This document shows, piece after piece, positions 1 to 8,777 of a DNA stretch of 64,000 nucleotides (positions are counted from its first letter, which is position 1; each line of letters opens with the position of its first letter). The stretch covers positions 1-64,000 of the forward strand of contig JADJUV010000015.1 in NCBI GenBank assembly GCA_016716885.1, in the 5' to 3' direction. This stretch comes from Candidatus Trichofilum aggregatum. GTDB taxonomy: Bacteria > Chloroflexota > Anaerolineae > Promineifilales > Promineifilaceae. The translations under genes and the position numbers were made by a program. The notes beneath the pieces were generated by a model. It did no database searches, was not told where the DNA came from, and saw only the letters and a program-made list of their open reading frames with translations.

Positions 1-3000
1 CAAACTGGCATCCAGGAGCGGCGTCCAGCGGGCGGTGGGTTGGTGGTCGTATCTGGCACAGTTCGGTGGTGAGGAGGTCGCGGCCGCGCCCAAATCCATC
101 ATATCCTGCTCCAACCCGCCACTCTGGCTGGTGTGGGTAGGCATGACGGTGGCAATGCTCCGCAGGTCATCATCGGCGGTGAGCAGGGCCCGAGGTGGAT
201 TGAGCATAGTTAGCGAGTTGGTTTGCGGGCCGCGACCGCCCCATCCCGCGCTGTTCAACGAACAACTCCCCGGCACAACTGCTTCAGGTTAGCGACCGAT
301 TGGGCTAGGCTCTCGACTGCCGCCGGTAGTGCCACACCCTCAACGCGCACAACTTGCGCCGCACCACTGGCGATGAAGATCGGGCTACCAAACGCCCCGA
401 CGATCTGCACGTTGGCGACAGCCGTTTGAACATACGCACTGCCAGGCGCAGAACTGGAAACCAACAACGGATACGTCGCTCCCAACGGGCCACCGGGAAT
501 GGTGAGGGTGGCGTTTTGGCTGTTGGTCTGGTTGGGGGAGAGGGAGACTGGAGACTGGAGAGTGGAGACTAGCCAACTGGTAACGGGCACGGTGACGGTG
601 AGGGGGAAGCTGGCCGAGGCGTTGCCCACGTTGCTGAGGTGCAGGTGAAGAGGGGTGGGTTGGTTCGCGGCCGCGTAAATTGTCTCCGGCTCGACTGTTA
701 CCTGGCTGAACGGCAGGGCAGGCACGACGAAGGTGTCGCTGGCACTGTCGCTCTGGCGGGGTTATCCAGAGCGGTGGCGGTCACATTGACCGGGAAAGAC
801 GCGTCCGAACTGGGCAGGCTGTCGCACCACGTATAGCCCCATCCGTCCCACCCCACAGGCAGGCTGGGATCGCCGCGCTGTTGCTCCTTTGACGCCGTTG
901 AAAATAAGCTGGTTGGCCGGTTGGCCGCTAATCGTGACCTGGAAGGTGGGGAAACGACAGGAACTGTTGGTCACGACGACGGTGAACGCCGCGCCGGGGA
1001 CTTCCGCCGCGCCGTCGTTGGTGTCGTTGCTGGGGTGGTGCTGGATGGGTTGCCCATCGGTACGGTGATATTCGGCCCGGCACAAGGCCAGTTCCATCGC
1101 CTGGGTCGCCAGGATGGTGACGGAGTGGATGCTGAACTGAACAGGTCAGGGTGGAGTTTGGATTGGGCCACCACCTGGATGTCGTAACTACCGGGGATGA
1201 TGCCGGGCCGCGTGTGATTTGCCCCGCATTGTTGATCGTCACGCTTGGCCATCCGGGGCCAAACGGTGGTGGTGAAAACATCGCTGGAGTTGGTGGTGAA
1301 GGTGGTCTGGAAATTGGCCGTGCCGCTGGCGTTCATCGCCGTGTTGAGCGGATTCAGCCCCAGGGTGAAGGCGGGTGCCGGGCGGCTGATTGGCGTTGGC
1401 GGTCACGTTGGCCTGGTCGTAGATGACGCTGGTTTGAGCCGGAACGTAGCCGAACAACATCTGCGGCAGGGAGATGGCATCAGATGGCACATCGGGCAGG
1501 AAGAACTGCTCCACGCCACATTCCGCCACCGGGCAGAGGTGGGGGGCCAGATACCGCCAATCGTTAGCCGTTTGCTCCGGGGCAAACCCACCCAACGCCG
1601 GAACCACATTCGTTACCACATAATCCCACACAAGATCTTGACGACCTTTTGATACCGTTGGGGCCATTTGGAGAGGTTGACTGGCATAGCTCATCCGAAT
1701 TGGTATTCCGGCAGGCAGCGTGCAGGCCGTTTTCCACACGCCAATCGTCTCACCCCTGGCCGGGTGAATCTCCCACCAACCCCACTGCGTGACGCCATCC
1801 AACAGGACAGGCTGAGCGGGATGAGGATGGGTTGGCGTTATGAGGGCGGCGACGGCATGAGCCGGGGATCGGCCAACAAATCGAGCGGGGAGAGATTGCG
1901 GGGGTAATGAGGAGGGGGTGATGCCCCTGATCGTGCATGGCCTCGAACAGCCGGGCGAGGTGGTGGCCACCGGCTGGTCACCGCATTTCGGCCAGGGCTT
2001 CCCTTCCAGGCGGGGGGTTCGGTGATGCCCCTTGACCCAGTTGAAGGCCCGGAACGCGGCCGCGGACTGGCCCGGAAAAACCAGCAGTCGCGCCGATGTC
2101 GTCCGCAGGTCTACGGTGTCGGCGGTTTCCTCGGTAAACGGGTTGTAGACAGAAGCTACTGTCACCAGGCGTGGCGTCTCGAAATAGGCCCGTACTCGCA
2201 GACCATCTTCACTGGCCGTCAGGATGCTGTCGGCGGGTAGGCATATTCCAACCTGGTCCGGCTCAACAAGATGGCCGACTCAATTTGCAGGGGGAAGATG
2301 TTGTGGCAAAACGTCCGCTTCCTCTTCCGGGGTCAAAATTGTCCAGGTGCGAGCGTGCCGAGGGTCTGGGCGTCCTGGGCGGTGGCTGACGGCGGTTTGT
2401 AGGGGATGGCCCGACCTGCCGGTTGATGACCCAATCAGGCACGGTGTTGGGCAAAATCCAGGTGGAGAACAGGTCAGAGGTATCGAGAAGGGCGGCGTTG
2501 TTGGGCGGGGGAGAAAGGGTGATGGAGCCGCCGGTCAGGCGCGCGGCCGCGCCGATCAAATCCTTCACCTCACGCGTAAACGACTGGGCCTCGCCATTGG
2601 GCGATGTCAGGTGAATTCCTGAGCCATTCGGCGGTGGTGAATTGGGACGACAGGGGAAGTTGGAAAGGACATTCTGGAAGGTTGTGCCTTCGGTGGCGTC
2701 ATCGGGCCACATCTACGGTCAGGTAGGAGTGTAATCATGGGTGATGGTGGCAAAACCGTGCCGCCCTGATCGGCGGTGTTGACGATGTGGCCGAGGGTGA
2801 GCGGTTTGGCGGCCAGGTAGGCGGTGTTGAAGGTGACAGGTGAGCGGGTGTCGGTGCGAGAAAGGGTCCCACCGATGGGGAAGGCGTGATAATACCCGCG
2901 TCAGGCGGACGGTGAGGGTATGGCGGGTGCTGGCAGGCAGTTCGGCGATACGATCCAGGTGCCATCGTTGGCAACCGTCGCCACGAAAATGTCGCGGGGT

Positions 3001-4083
3001 TGGCGTTGGCAAACGAGGATCGAGGTTCGTCCAGCCGGAGCCGGGCAGGTACGCTTCTACCCACCAACGATCTTGCACCTTGCGTGATGAGAGCCGAATC
3101 GTTGACGGGATCGGCGGTGGGTCCGGGGGGCAGATAACCGGCGACCCCTGGTTAGCCGGGAACATGCTGGCGATGAGGGTTTGGGCGGTGGCGGGGCTGA
3201 GGGAGCCGTGCCGGTAACGGGCGGGAATCCCAGCCGAGCGGAGCATGGCGATGAGCAGGCTGGATTGGTCGGCGGAGTTGCCGCCGTTGTTCCAGAGGGT
3301 TCCGCGTGTGCCGCGCAGGGAACCGGGGTATGCCTCGTAGGCCATGCCCCGTACCTGGGCAAATGAGGTGAGCGGGTCTTGGCTGTACGCGGCCGCGAAC
3401 CACAACATCTCGCTATCGGTCAAATCAGCATCCGGGGTGCGGCGCAAAAAGGTGCTTCCCAGGCTAATGGGGGCCAACATGGCCGGGCGGGCGGTGGCCG
3501 ATTCGCTCAAATCCCACAGCGTACCGGACAAAATCGCCCCGGTGTCCAGGTCGGTGAAGTTGGCGGCGGTGGCTGGCCCTTGCACGGTCAGGGTGAAGGT
3601 GAGACTACTTTGCGGGGGCAGGTCGGGCAGTTGCCAGGTGTAGGTGTTGCCGGATGGGGTTGGGGGGAGAGAGGAAGAGAGGTAGGTCGCGGCCGCGGTC
3701 AGGGTCGTCTCTAAACTCACCTCACGGATACTGTTGGGGTCGGCGGTCAGATCAAAACCGGCCAGCGCCGCCACCGTATCAGTGATGGTTGCCGTTTCGG
3801 AGATGTCAGGAACGACGGTGACAGGTTGGTTGTTGCTCAGGGTGTAGGTGATAAGCACGGTACTGCCCGCCTGGTAGGTGGATTGGTGGCGGGAGATGGA
3901 GAGGGGGGAGACGGGAGATTGGAGATTAGAGACTGAGGGACTGAGAGATTGAGAGACTGCCGGGGGGTCGTCACTACCCTGGGCGGTGGTCATCAGGGAC
4001 CAGCCGGGCAGGCTGAGTTGTAAAACCAGGGTCAGGCTGACCAGGATCGCTAATGTTTTATAACGCCATGTCTTTTCAAGCAT
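1..4083 (-). pseudogene. large secreted transglutaminase-fold protein, broken by many frameshifts, runs off the left edge
   Basis: Reading starts at 4083 with AAGGAG upstream and a clear signal peptide (positive MLEKTWRYK start, then a hydrophobic stretch). The first ~340 residues read cleanly: a DUF11-like beta domain, then a transglutaminase-like core with DQSSLLIAMLRSAGIPARYR and WVEAYLPGSGWTNLDPR. The usual catalytic Cys position (CxD) reads NSADQ, so Cys appears to be Ser. This is seen in structural transglutaminase folds of Rhs-type secreted proteins, so the enzyme is probably inactive. From about 3010 to the left edge the coherent frame changes at least eight times; recoverable pieces include ATFVATVANDGTWIVSPN, an Ig-like stretch at 255-725 and a further frame at 1-254. 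A low-complexity ACTGGAGA-type repeat is translated in two places (about 540-571 and 3898-3960). No neighbour shares an operon with it. Either a decaying gene or a poorly polished stretch of one ~1,300-residue protein. Confidence 0.6.
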
Positions 4084-4481
4084 GATCTCATCTCCTTGAG
4101 TTTAGAGCCAAGAGCGCAGACGGGCACTTTCAACAAAGATGATTTGGGGTTGTAATGAATGGAGATGAGTGTAGGGAAGGAGCGATCAGAAAACGATCTG
4201 AGGCACAAACAGATTGCCCAGGCTCCCGAATTTTTCCGGGGCTTCGCTATGGATGGTTGTCTATCTTTGCCGTTTTGGTATGGATGCCTTGATCAACTGA
4301 ATCCTGTCATGCTGAGAGTATCCACGGGCGGAGTGCCCGTTCAATGAGTGCAGAAACTTTGATTTGTCATGCTGTAGGTACGCCACGAAGTGTACGGAGT
4401 CTTCGGAGTGAAGCATCCCGTACATCTAGCTCGTCGGGATTCTTCCTCGAAGACTCGTCAGAATGACAGTTTCTGAGTAGG
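4084..4481. other. intergenic region with a dispersed-repeat remnant
   Basis: No convincing gene. The left end holds the leader of the minus-strand transglutaminase-like gene (Shine-Dalgarno just beyond 4083). From about 4300 to 4470 the sequence resembles the 'GTCATnCTGA...GAAGAATCC...CAGAATGACAG' intergenic repeats common in environmental bacteria: GTCATGCTGAGAG, GATTCTTCCTCGAAGAC and CAGAATGACAG are visible, with hairpin potential. The next protein fragment begins abruptly right after it. Confidence 0.4.
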
Positions 4482-5258
4482 TCCCCCGAAGCATCCCAGC
4501 AAAACCAGGCCCACACCAGTCCCCTGTCCGTCTTCGTCAGCACCAGCGACGGCACGGCTACCGCCGGGCAGGATTACACCCCTACCGGGGACACGATCAA
4601 CTTCAACGGCGCGGCCGCGATCACCATCACTATCCCACTCAACAACGACACCCTACCCGAAGGGCACGAAACCTTCTTCGTCACCCTGGCTAACCCATTC
4701 AACGGAACCATCATCGGTATCAATCCGCTCCAGATTATCATTCTGGACGATGAATGCCTGTTTGCCCCGGTTGCGGCTCCGGGCCGCATCGAGGCCGAAG
4801 ATTTTACCTGTGGCGGTGAAGGAGTGGCCTACCATGACAGCACACCCGGCAACCAGGGCACGTCCAGCTACCGTTTTGGTGAAGACGTCGATGTGTGGAA
4901 TAGCGCGGCCGCGTCGCAGGGCCGTTATGTGGGGAACACGGTCGCAGGGGAATGGCTGGTTTACACCCTGGTGGTAACCGAAACAGGGCGCTACGACTTG
5001 AGTCTCGCGGCCGCGGGCACAGTTTCTTCTCAAGTGCGGGTAGAGATTGATGGTGTGGATGTAACCGGGGTGCTGACCTTGCCGGGCACGGGAGGGGGGG
5101 AGAATTTTGTCGAGGTTGCGGCCGCGGCAAACCTTCCACTTACCGTCGGAGTCCACCAGGTACGCCTGTTCATCATCAGCGGCGGCGCTAATCTCGACTA
5201 CCTGGCCCTCTCACCAAAACCCTCTGATGTGCTTTACCTACCCCTCATGGTAAAATAA
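4482..5258 (+). pseudogene. 5'-truncated secreted Calx-beta / CBM6 protein with LYLPLMVK tail
   Basis: The open frame follows a stop at 4479 and has no plausible start or signal peptide; the first recognisable residues (from about 4500) are already inside a Calx-beta repeat: STSDGTATAGQDYTP, then ITITIPLNNDTLPEGHETF. A CBM6-like beta-sandwich follows (RIEAEDF near 4790, then YHDSTPGN, GEWLVYTL, YDLSLAAAG, HQVRLFIISGGANLDYL). CBM6 modules bind xylan or beta-glucans. The protein ends in LYLPLMVK, a tail I associate with secreted Chloroflexota proteins, possibly a sorting signal (recollection, not checked). The 5' part, with signal peptide and any catalytic domain, is missing and replaced by repeat sequence, so this is a deletion remnant or an assembly join. 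Confidence 0.6.
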
Positions 5259-5351
5259 CCGCCGTCTTTAGGGGCAGTGGCACACGATCATTTCACAAGG
5301 GACACGTTAGAATCGTGGTGTTACTTTTGCCGCTGAAAGAAATTTTTGTGC

Positions 5352-5507
5352 CTTACGAGTCAACTTCTTATACAGTTAGCAAGTAAAGAGGTTACACAGA
5401 GATTCACAGAGGAAGCGTAGAGGTTCACAGAAAAAAAGCCAAGACCATTTTTATATCTCTGTGCCCCTCTGTGTTCCTTCTTTTTGGTTCTGGCGTGTTC
5501 CGGTTAG
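5352..5507 (+). repeat. dispersed hairpin repeat family 1, copy A
   Basis: Left end TTACGAGTCAACTTCTT with the mini-hairpin CTTATACAGTTAGCAAG, right end TTCTGGCGTGTTCCGGTTAG. The core is a long imperfect inverted repeat of CACAGAG/CTCTGTG words. First of three copies placed head to tail. Confidence 0.85.
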
Positions 5508-5636
5508 TGCCAATTTCTTGTACGGTCAGCAAGAAAATTATCCGCAGATTTTGGGGATTAACGCTGATTTTTTAATCGGCGAAAATCGGCGTTAATCTGC
5601 GGACAAACCTCTATGGTTCTGGCTCGTTCAGGTTAG
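5508..5636 (+). repeat. dispersed hairpin repeat family 1, copy B (different core)
   Basis: Same ends as copy A (TTTCTTGTACGGTCAGCAAG on the left, TTCTGGCTCGTTCAGGTTAG on the right). The core is unrelated: CCGCAGATTTTGGGGATTAA pairing with GGCGTTAATCTGCGG. Confidence 0.85.
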
Positions 5637-5772
5637 TAACTTACGAGTCAACTTCTTGTACAGATAACAAGAAATGAACCACAGATGGCACAGATTTTCA
5701 CAGATGAAAAGACAAATCTGTGTTCATCTGCGAAATCTGTGGATAAGTCTTTTCTGGTTTATCCAGGTTAGG
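5637..5772 (+). repeat. dispersed hairpin repeat family 1, copy C (third core type)
   Basis: Ends CTTACGAGTCAACTTCTTG and TTCTGGTTTATCCAGGTTAGG. The core is a CCACAGAT.../...ATCTGTGG inverted repeat. Copies A, B and C abut each other and fill most of the gap before the DUF4287 gene; 5773-5912 shows nothing I can name. Confidence 0.85.
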
Positions 5773-5912
5773 AGATAAGGAACGAGAGTTTAATTACGTC
5801 TGACTTAAGCCATTTGATTCGGAGCGCTCGTTGAAGCTCTATTGCGGCGATAGGCGCGATCACAGTTTCCATTTCTTCTACTTGGTCCGACAGTGACCCA
5901 AAGGACAAAGCC

Positions 5913-6200
5913 ATGTCATTTCAAGCATACCTTGACAACATTGAGGAGAAGACCGGCCTGACGCCGCGGCAGTTTATCGAACTGGCGGCGCAGAAAGGCT
6001 TCGGTCCGTCGGTTAAAGCCGGTGAAATCATCGGGTGGCTCAAGACCGACTATGGCCTGGGACGCGGACATGCGATGGCAATCGTGCATATTATCAAGAA
6101 CGGAGCCAAAATCGATGCCAAGCATGTGGGTTCAACGGGAATGCACCGGGACGAGACCGACACCCTGTGGCTCGACGGTAAGGCAACCAAGCCGGCGTAA
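5913..6200 (+). CDS. DUF4287 domain protein
   Basis: A 95-residue cytoplasmic protein, MSFQAYLDNIEEKTGLTPRQ..., which matches the DUF4287 family along its full length: an N-terminal helical part, then VKAGEIIGWLKTDYGLGRGH and AMAIVHIIKNG. Family members are small, often next to or fused with DUF5655, and have no settled biochemical role. I know of no catalytic residues. It stands alone on the plus strand; upstream are three hairpin repeats and no clear promoter, downstream is about 330 bases without a gene. A weak Shine-Dalgarno (AAAGGAC) lies about 10 bases before the ATG. Family assignment is confident, function unknown. Confidence 0.85.
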   Translation: MSFQAYLDNIEEKTGLTPRQFIELAAQKGFGPSVKAGEIIGWLKTDYGLGRGHAMAIVHIIKNGAKIDAKHVGSTGMHRDETDTLWLDGKATKPA

Positions 6201-6645
6201 ACCTGCCACGAGATGGGGGCGTTTCAAGCGTATCTCCAGATTGCTCGTTAGTAGCGTAAGCGGTTGTTTCCGTGTGTCTTAAACGAGCATCGGGGAGAAC
6301 GCGGAGCCGTTCGTGATATCAAACGGGGCATAATACCTCACCAACATGGTTTTTGAGTTTGAAGTTGCGGCCGCGTTTCGGGATTCTGAGGCGTGGCTTT
6401 TTGGTGAGAAAGGGGAGTGGAGATTTCGCGGAGTGATGGGGCTGGCCTTGTGTCTGCTCAGACGAAGGCACCCACAAGGGTTGTCCCTACATCTCGTATC
6501 AACCCCTTGAATTCCCCATGAGCCACAAAAAGACCTGCGGCTGCGGCCGCAGGTCTTCTCAAAATATCAGTGGATTGTGCCCATTGCCAGCCATTTGATG
6601 ATGCCGGGCGTCCTGTTCTGCGGAACGCCCGGCACGCTCATTCGC
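6201..6645. other. gap between convergent genes
   Basis: No gene seen. It contains one GCGGCCGC octamer near 6368 and the minus-strand terminator at 6531-6556. The AT/GC balance is ordinary and no tRNA-like cloverleaf was found. Confidence 0.5.
6531..6556 (-). terminator. intrinsic terminator of the lipoprotein gene, built on a GCGGCCGC octamer
   Basis: AGACCTGCGG / CCGCAGGTCT form a perfect 10-bp stem with a six-base loop. On the minus strand it is followed by TTTTT. It lies about 90 bases after the stop of the minus-strand lipoprotein gene. Confidence 0.8.
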
Positions 6646-8520
6646 TTACTGCACAGGCTGGGTGTCCGACAACGTATTGACCGGGGTGATGGCGCCAGTC
6701 ACCCCATCCAGGGTGAAGACGTTCCACCAAACACCATCACCTGTCGTTGGCACCGTGTATGTACCGATCTCTTGATCACCACGATACACTCTCACGACTG
6801 CCCCGGATGCAGAAAGTGTGCCCCCGCTATTACCCGTGAAATTAAGCACGGCATAGGTGTAGGTTCCGCTACCTGCCAACTGCGAAATGGTAATTGTTTC
6901 AGGGCCTTCGCCACTTGTATCGTCCAGGTCCAACGTTACATTCTCGATGGTTTGACCTTTCACGTTATAGTCTATTCTCGTGGCACTTGGTAGCCACAGC
7001 GTCGAATCCAGATCGCTGGGGGCCGTTCCCCATGTGAGCACGATACGCAGTTCACCCGCGGCCAACTCCGGCGACAGGGCAACAGGTTGTGTAGTCGTTG
7101 CCCCCGCCGCGATGCTGACCGCTTGATCGTTGACCGTAATGTATCCACCTGACGTCACATTCAGCACCTGATCCCCAGCGGGTGCGTCGGCAATGGTGTA
7201 ATTCCCATTCGCATCGGTGGTGGCACAGAGGCTGGTGCCATTGATACATACCTGAGCGTTGGCGATGGCACTGCCAGAAACGGCGTCTGTTACCTGCCCT
7301 TGTAAGGTGGTGGGCGCAGGCGGGGGCGCGGCCGCGACCTCTACCCCACCCTGGCAAGCATCATAGGGGTAAGCCGGTGTACCCACACCACCCCAGGCCG
7401 CACCGCTGTTGGCCGTGGCAAACGCATTGGTGTAATCAGGTGCTCTGTAAAACACAACTTCGGTGTTGTTCGGCAGATTGATCAGCACATTCACCAGATC
7501 GGAGACCGTGAAGTCAATGACACGAGTCGGATTGGTCTGCAAAACAGCCCGGACGTTCAGCGGTTTGTTCGCATCCAGGTAACTTTGCTCGACCTGTAGT
7601 TTGACACAGGATGGGGTGCGCTTTTCGTAATCAAAGTTCCAGTAGGAGAAGTGGCTCACTTCCGCGCTACAACTCCCGTCGCCTTCAATCGTTGCGGTGC
7701 CTTCTTCTACCCAAAGCCCCGTGTTTGCATCATAAGACCACACAGTGAGAACTTCGTCGGGTCTCGGCTCGCAGGGGATAGAAATCTCGGCGGTTGCGCC
7801 ATCGGCCAGGTTATATTCAGTGCCGCCCTCATCTGTAAATTCGGCATAGAACGCGCCTTCGCTCTCCATGTACACCGGCTCGCCATCCGAATTCGTACCG
7901 CTCATGTCGCCGACCATTTCTTCATTTTCCAGGTCATAGGTGTACATGTTCAGCGACACATCGCCAGCGGGCGGGTTGCCGTTTTCATCTACAAGCTGAT
8001 TGGGGGCAATGTCAATCTGCGTGCCACGACTGTCTTCAACCGCCACACCGTCGGCCGGATTAATCGTGAAGGTTTCAACGGGCTGGAATTCGAGGGTCAG
8101 GCTCTCCATGGCCGAACCGATGTGAATTTGGGAAATGGGCAGATAACCTTCTTTGTCGGCGTTGATCACATAGCGGCTGTCATCGGCACGGGGTACGGAT
8201 AACTCAAAGGCCCCGTTGGCGTCGCTCTGGGCGGTCACCCCGTTGATGCTGATAGTGACAGCACCGAGAGCAGACATATCGGTCGCGGCCGCGTTCCCGG
8301 CCCAGCGGTCACTCGGTGCGTCGCTTACGGGTTGATCGGTTGATTCGGTGGTTGGTGCAGGTTGGTCGGTCTCACCTTCGCCCGCAACCGTCTCCTGCAC
8401 ATCTGAGACGACATCGGCGGCCTGCGTGGCAATGGCGGCCGGGTCCACCGTGCCGCCACAGGCTACCAGGGCCAAAAGCGCAAAAAGCAATAAAACGATA
8501 AAAATCAGGTTCTTCTTCAT
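6646..8520 (-). CDS. surface lipoprotein with carboxypeptidase-regulatory-like and YfaP/DUF2135-like beta domains
   Basis: Start chosen at 8520 (MKKNLIFIV) because AGGAG lies 7 bases upstream; an upstream ATG at 8610 gives a non-secretory extension. The 624-residue product has a signal peptide with lipobox LVACGG, then a Thr/Ser/Pro/Gln linker. A beta domain follows (VTISINGVTAQSDANGAFEL, a carboxypeptidase-regulatory-like fold), then a central region (NQLVDENGNPPAGDVSLNMY, SYDANTGLWVEEGTA). A second carboxypeptidase-regulatory-like repeat comes next (LQGQVTDAVSGSAIANAQV, DANGNYTIAD). The C-terminal domain (LTWGTAPSDLDSTLWLP) resembles YfaP/DUF2135. No catalytic motif is visible, so it is probably a structural or adhesive cell-envelope protein. 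Monocistronic with its own terminator; promoter region shared divergently with the metalloprotease gene. Confidence 0.75.
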   Translation of the reverse strand: MKKNLIFIVLLLFALLALVACGGTVDPAAIATQAADVVSDVQETVAGEGETDQPAPTTESTDQPVSDAPSDRWAGNAAATDMSALGAVTISINGVTAQSDANGAFELSVPRADDSRYVINADKEGYLPISQIHIGSAMESLTLEFQPVETFTINPADGVAVEDSRGTQIDIAPNQLVDENGNPPAGDVSLNMYTYDLENEEMVGDMSGTNSDGEPVYMESEGAFYAEFTDEGGTEYNLADGATAEISIPCEPRPDEVLTVWSYDANTGLWVEEGTATIEGDGSCSAEVSHFSYWNFDYEKRTPSCVKLQVEQSYLDANKPLNVRAVLQTNPTRVIDFTVSDLVNVLINLPNNTEVVFYRAPDYTNAFATANSGAAWGGVGTPAYPYDACQGGVEVAAAPPPAPTTLQGQVTDAVSGSAIANAQVCINGTSLCATTDANGNYTIADAPAGDQVLNVTSGGYITVNDQAVSIAAGATTTQPVALSPELAAGELRIVLTWGTAPSDLDSTLWLPSATRIDYNVKGQTIENVTLDLDDTSGEGPETITISQLAGSGTYTYAVLNFTGNSGGTLSASGAVVRVYRGDQEIGTYTVPTTGDGVWWNVFTLDGVTGAITPVNTLSDTQPVQ

Positions 8521-8670
8521 GGGATTTCTCCTTTTGCTAAGTTGGGTTGACAGGTCATTCAAACGCTGGGTTTGAAATCTAAATGTATTTTCTATATTGG
8601 GTGCTTCCAAAACGCTTCCACACCGTCGTAGTGGGTGCGAAAGCTGGGGGGCTGGTTATAATTTGGAAGC

Positions 8671-8771
8671 GGCGCACCAAGAGGGATGAAAACAGCGAGT
8701 AGGCGAGTGGCGAGTAGCGAGTGGGAACTCACAACTTGAAACCTGAAACTTGAAACCTATTTTCGTAGGAG
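8671..8771 (+). repeat. dispersed leader repeat family 2, copy a; supplies the Shine-Dalgarno of the next gene
   Basis: Left end GGCGCACCAAGAGGGATGAA, core of CGAGTAGG / GGCGAGT and TTGAAACCTG words, right end ATTTTCGTAGGAG. The AGGAG (8767-8771) sits exactly 6 bases before the GTG start at 8778. Confidence 0.8.
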
Positions 8772-8777
8772 AAAACG

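Noticed and set aside
5352..5772. Three tandem similar units resembling a CRISPR array
   Set aside because: Units are 130-155 bases with internal hairpins and constant ends, not 25-40 base identical repeats with unique spacers, and no cas gene is present.
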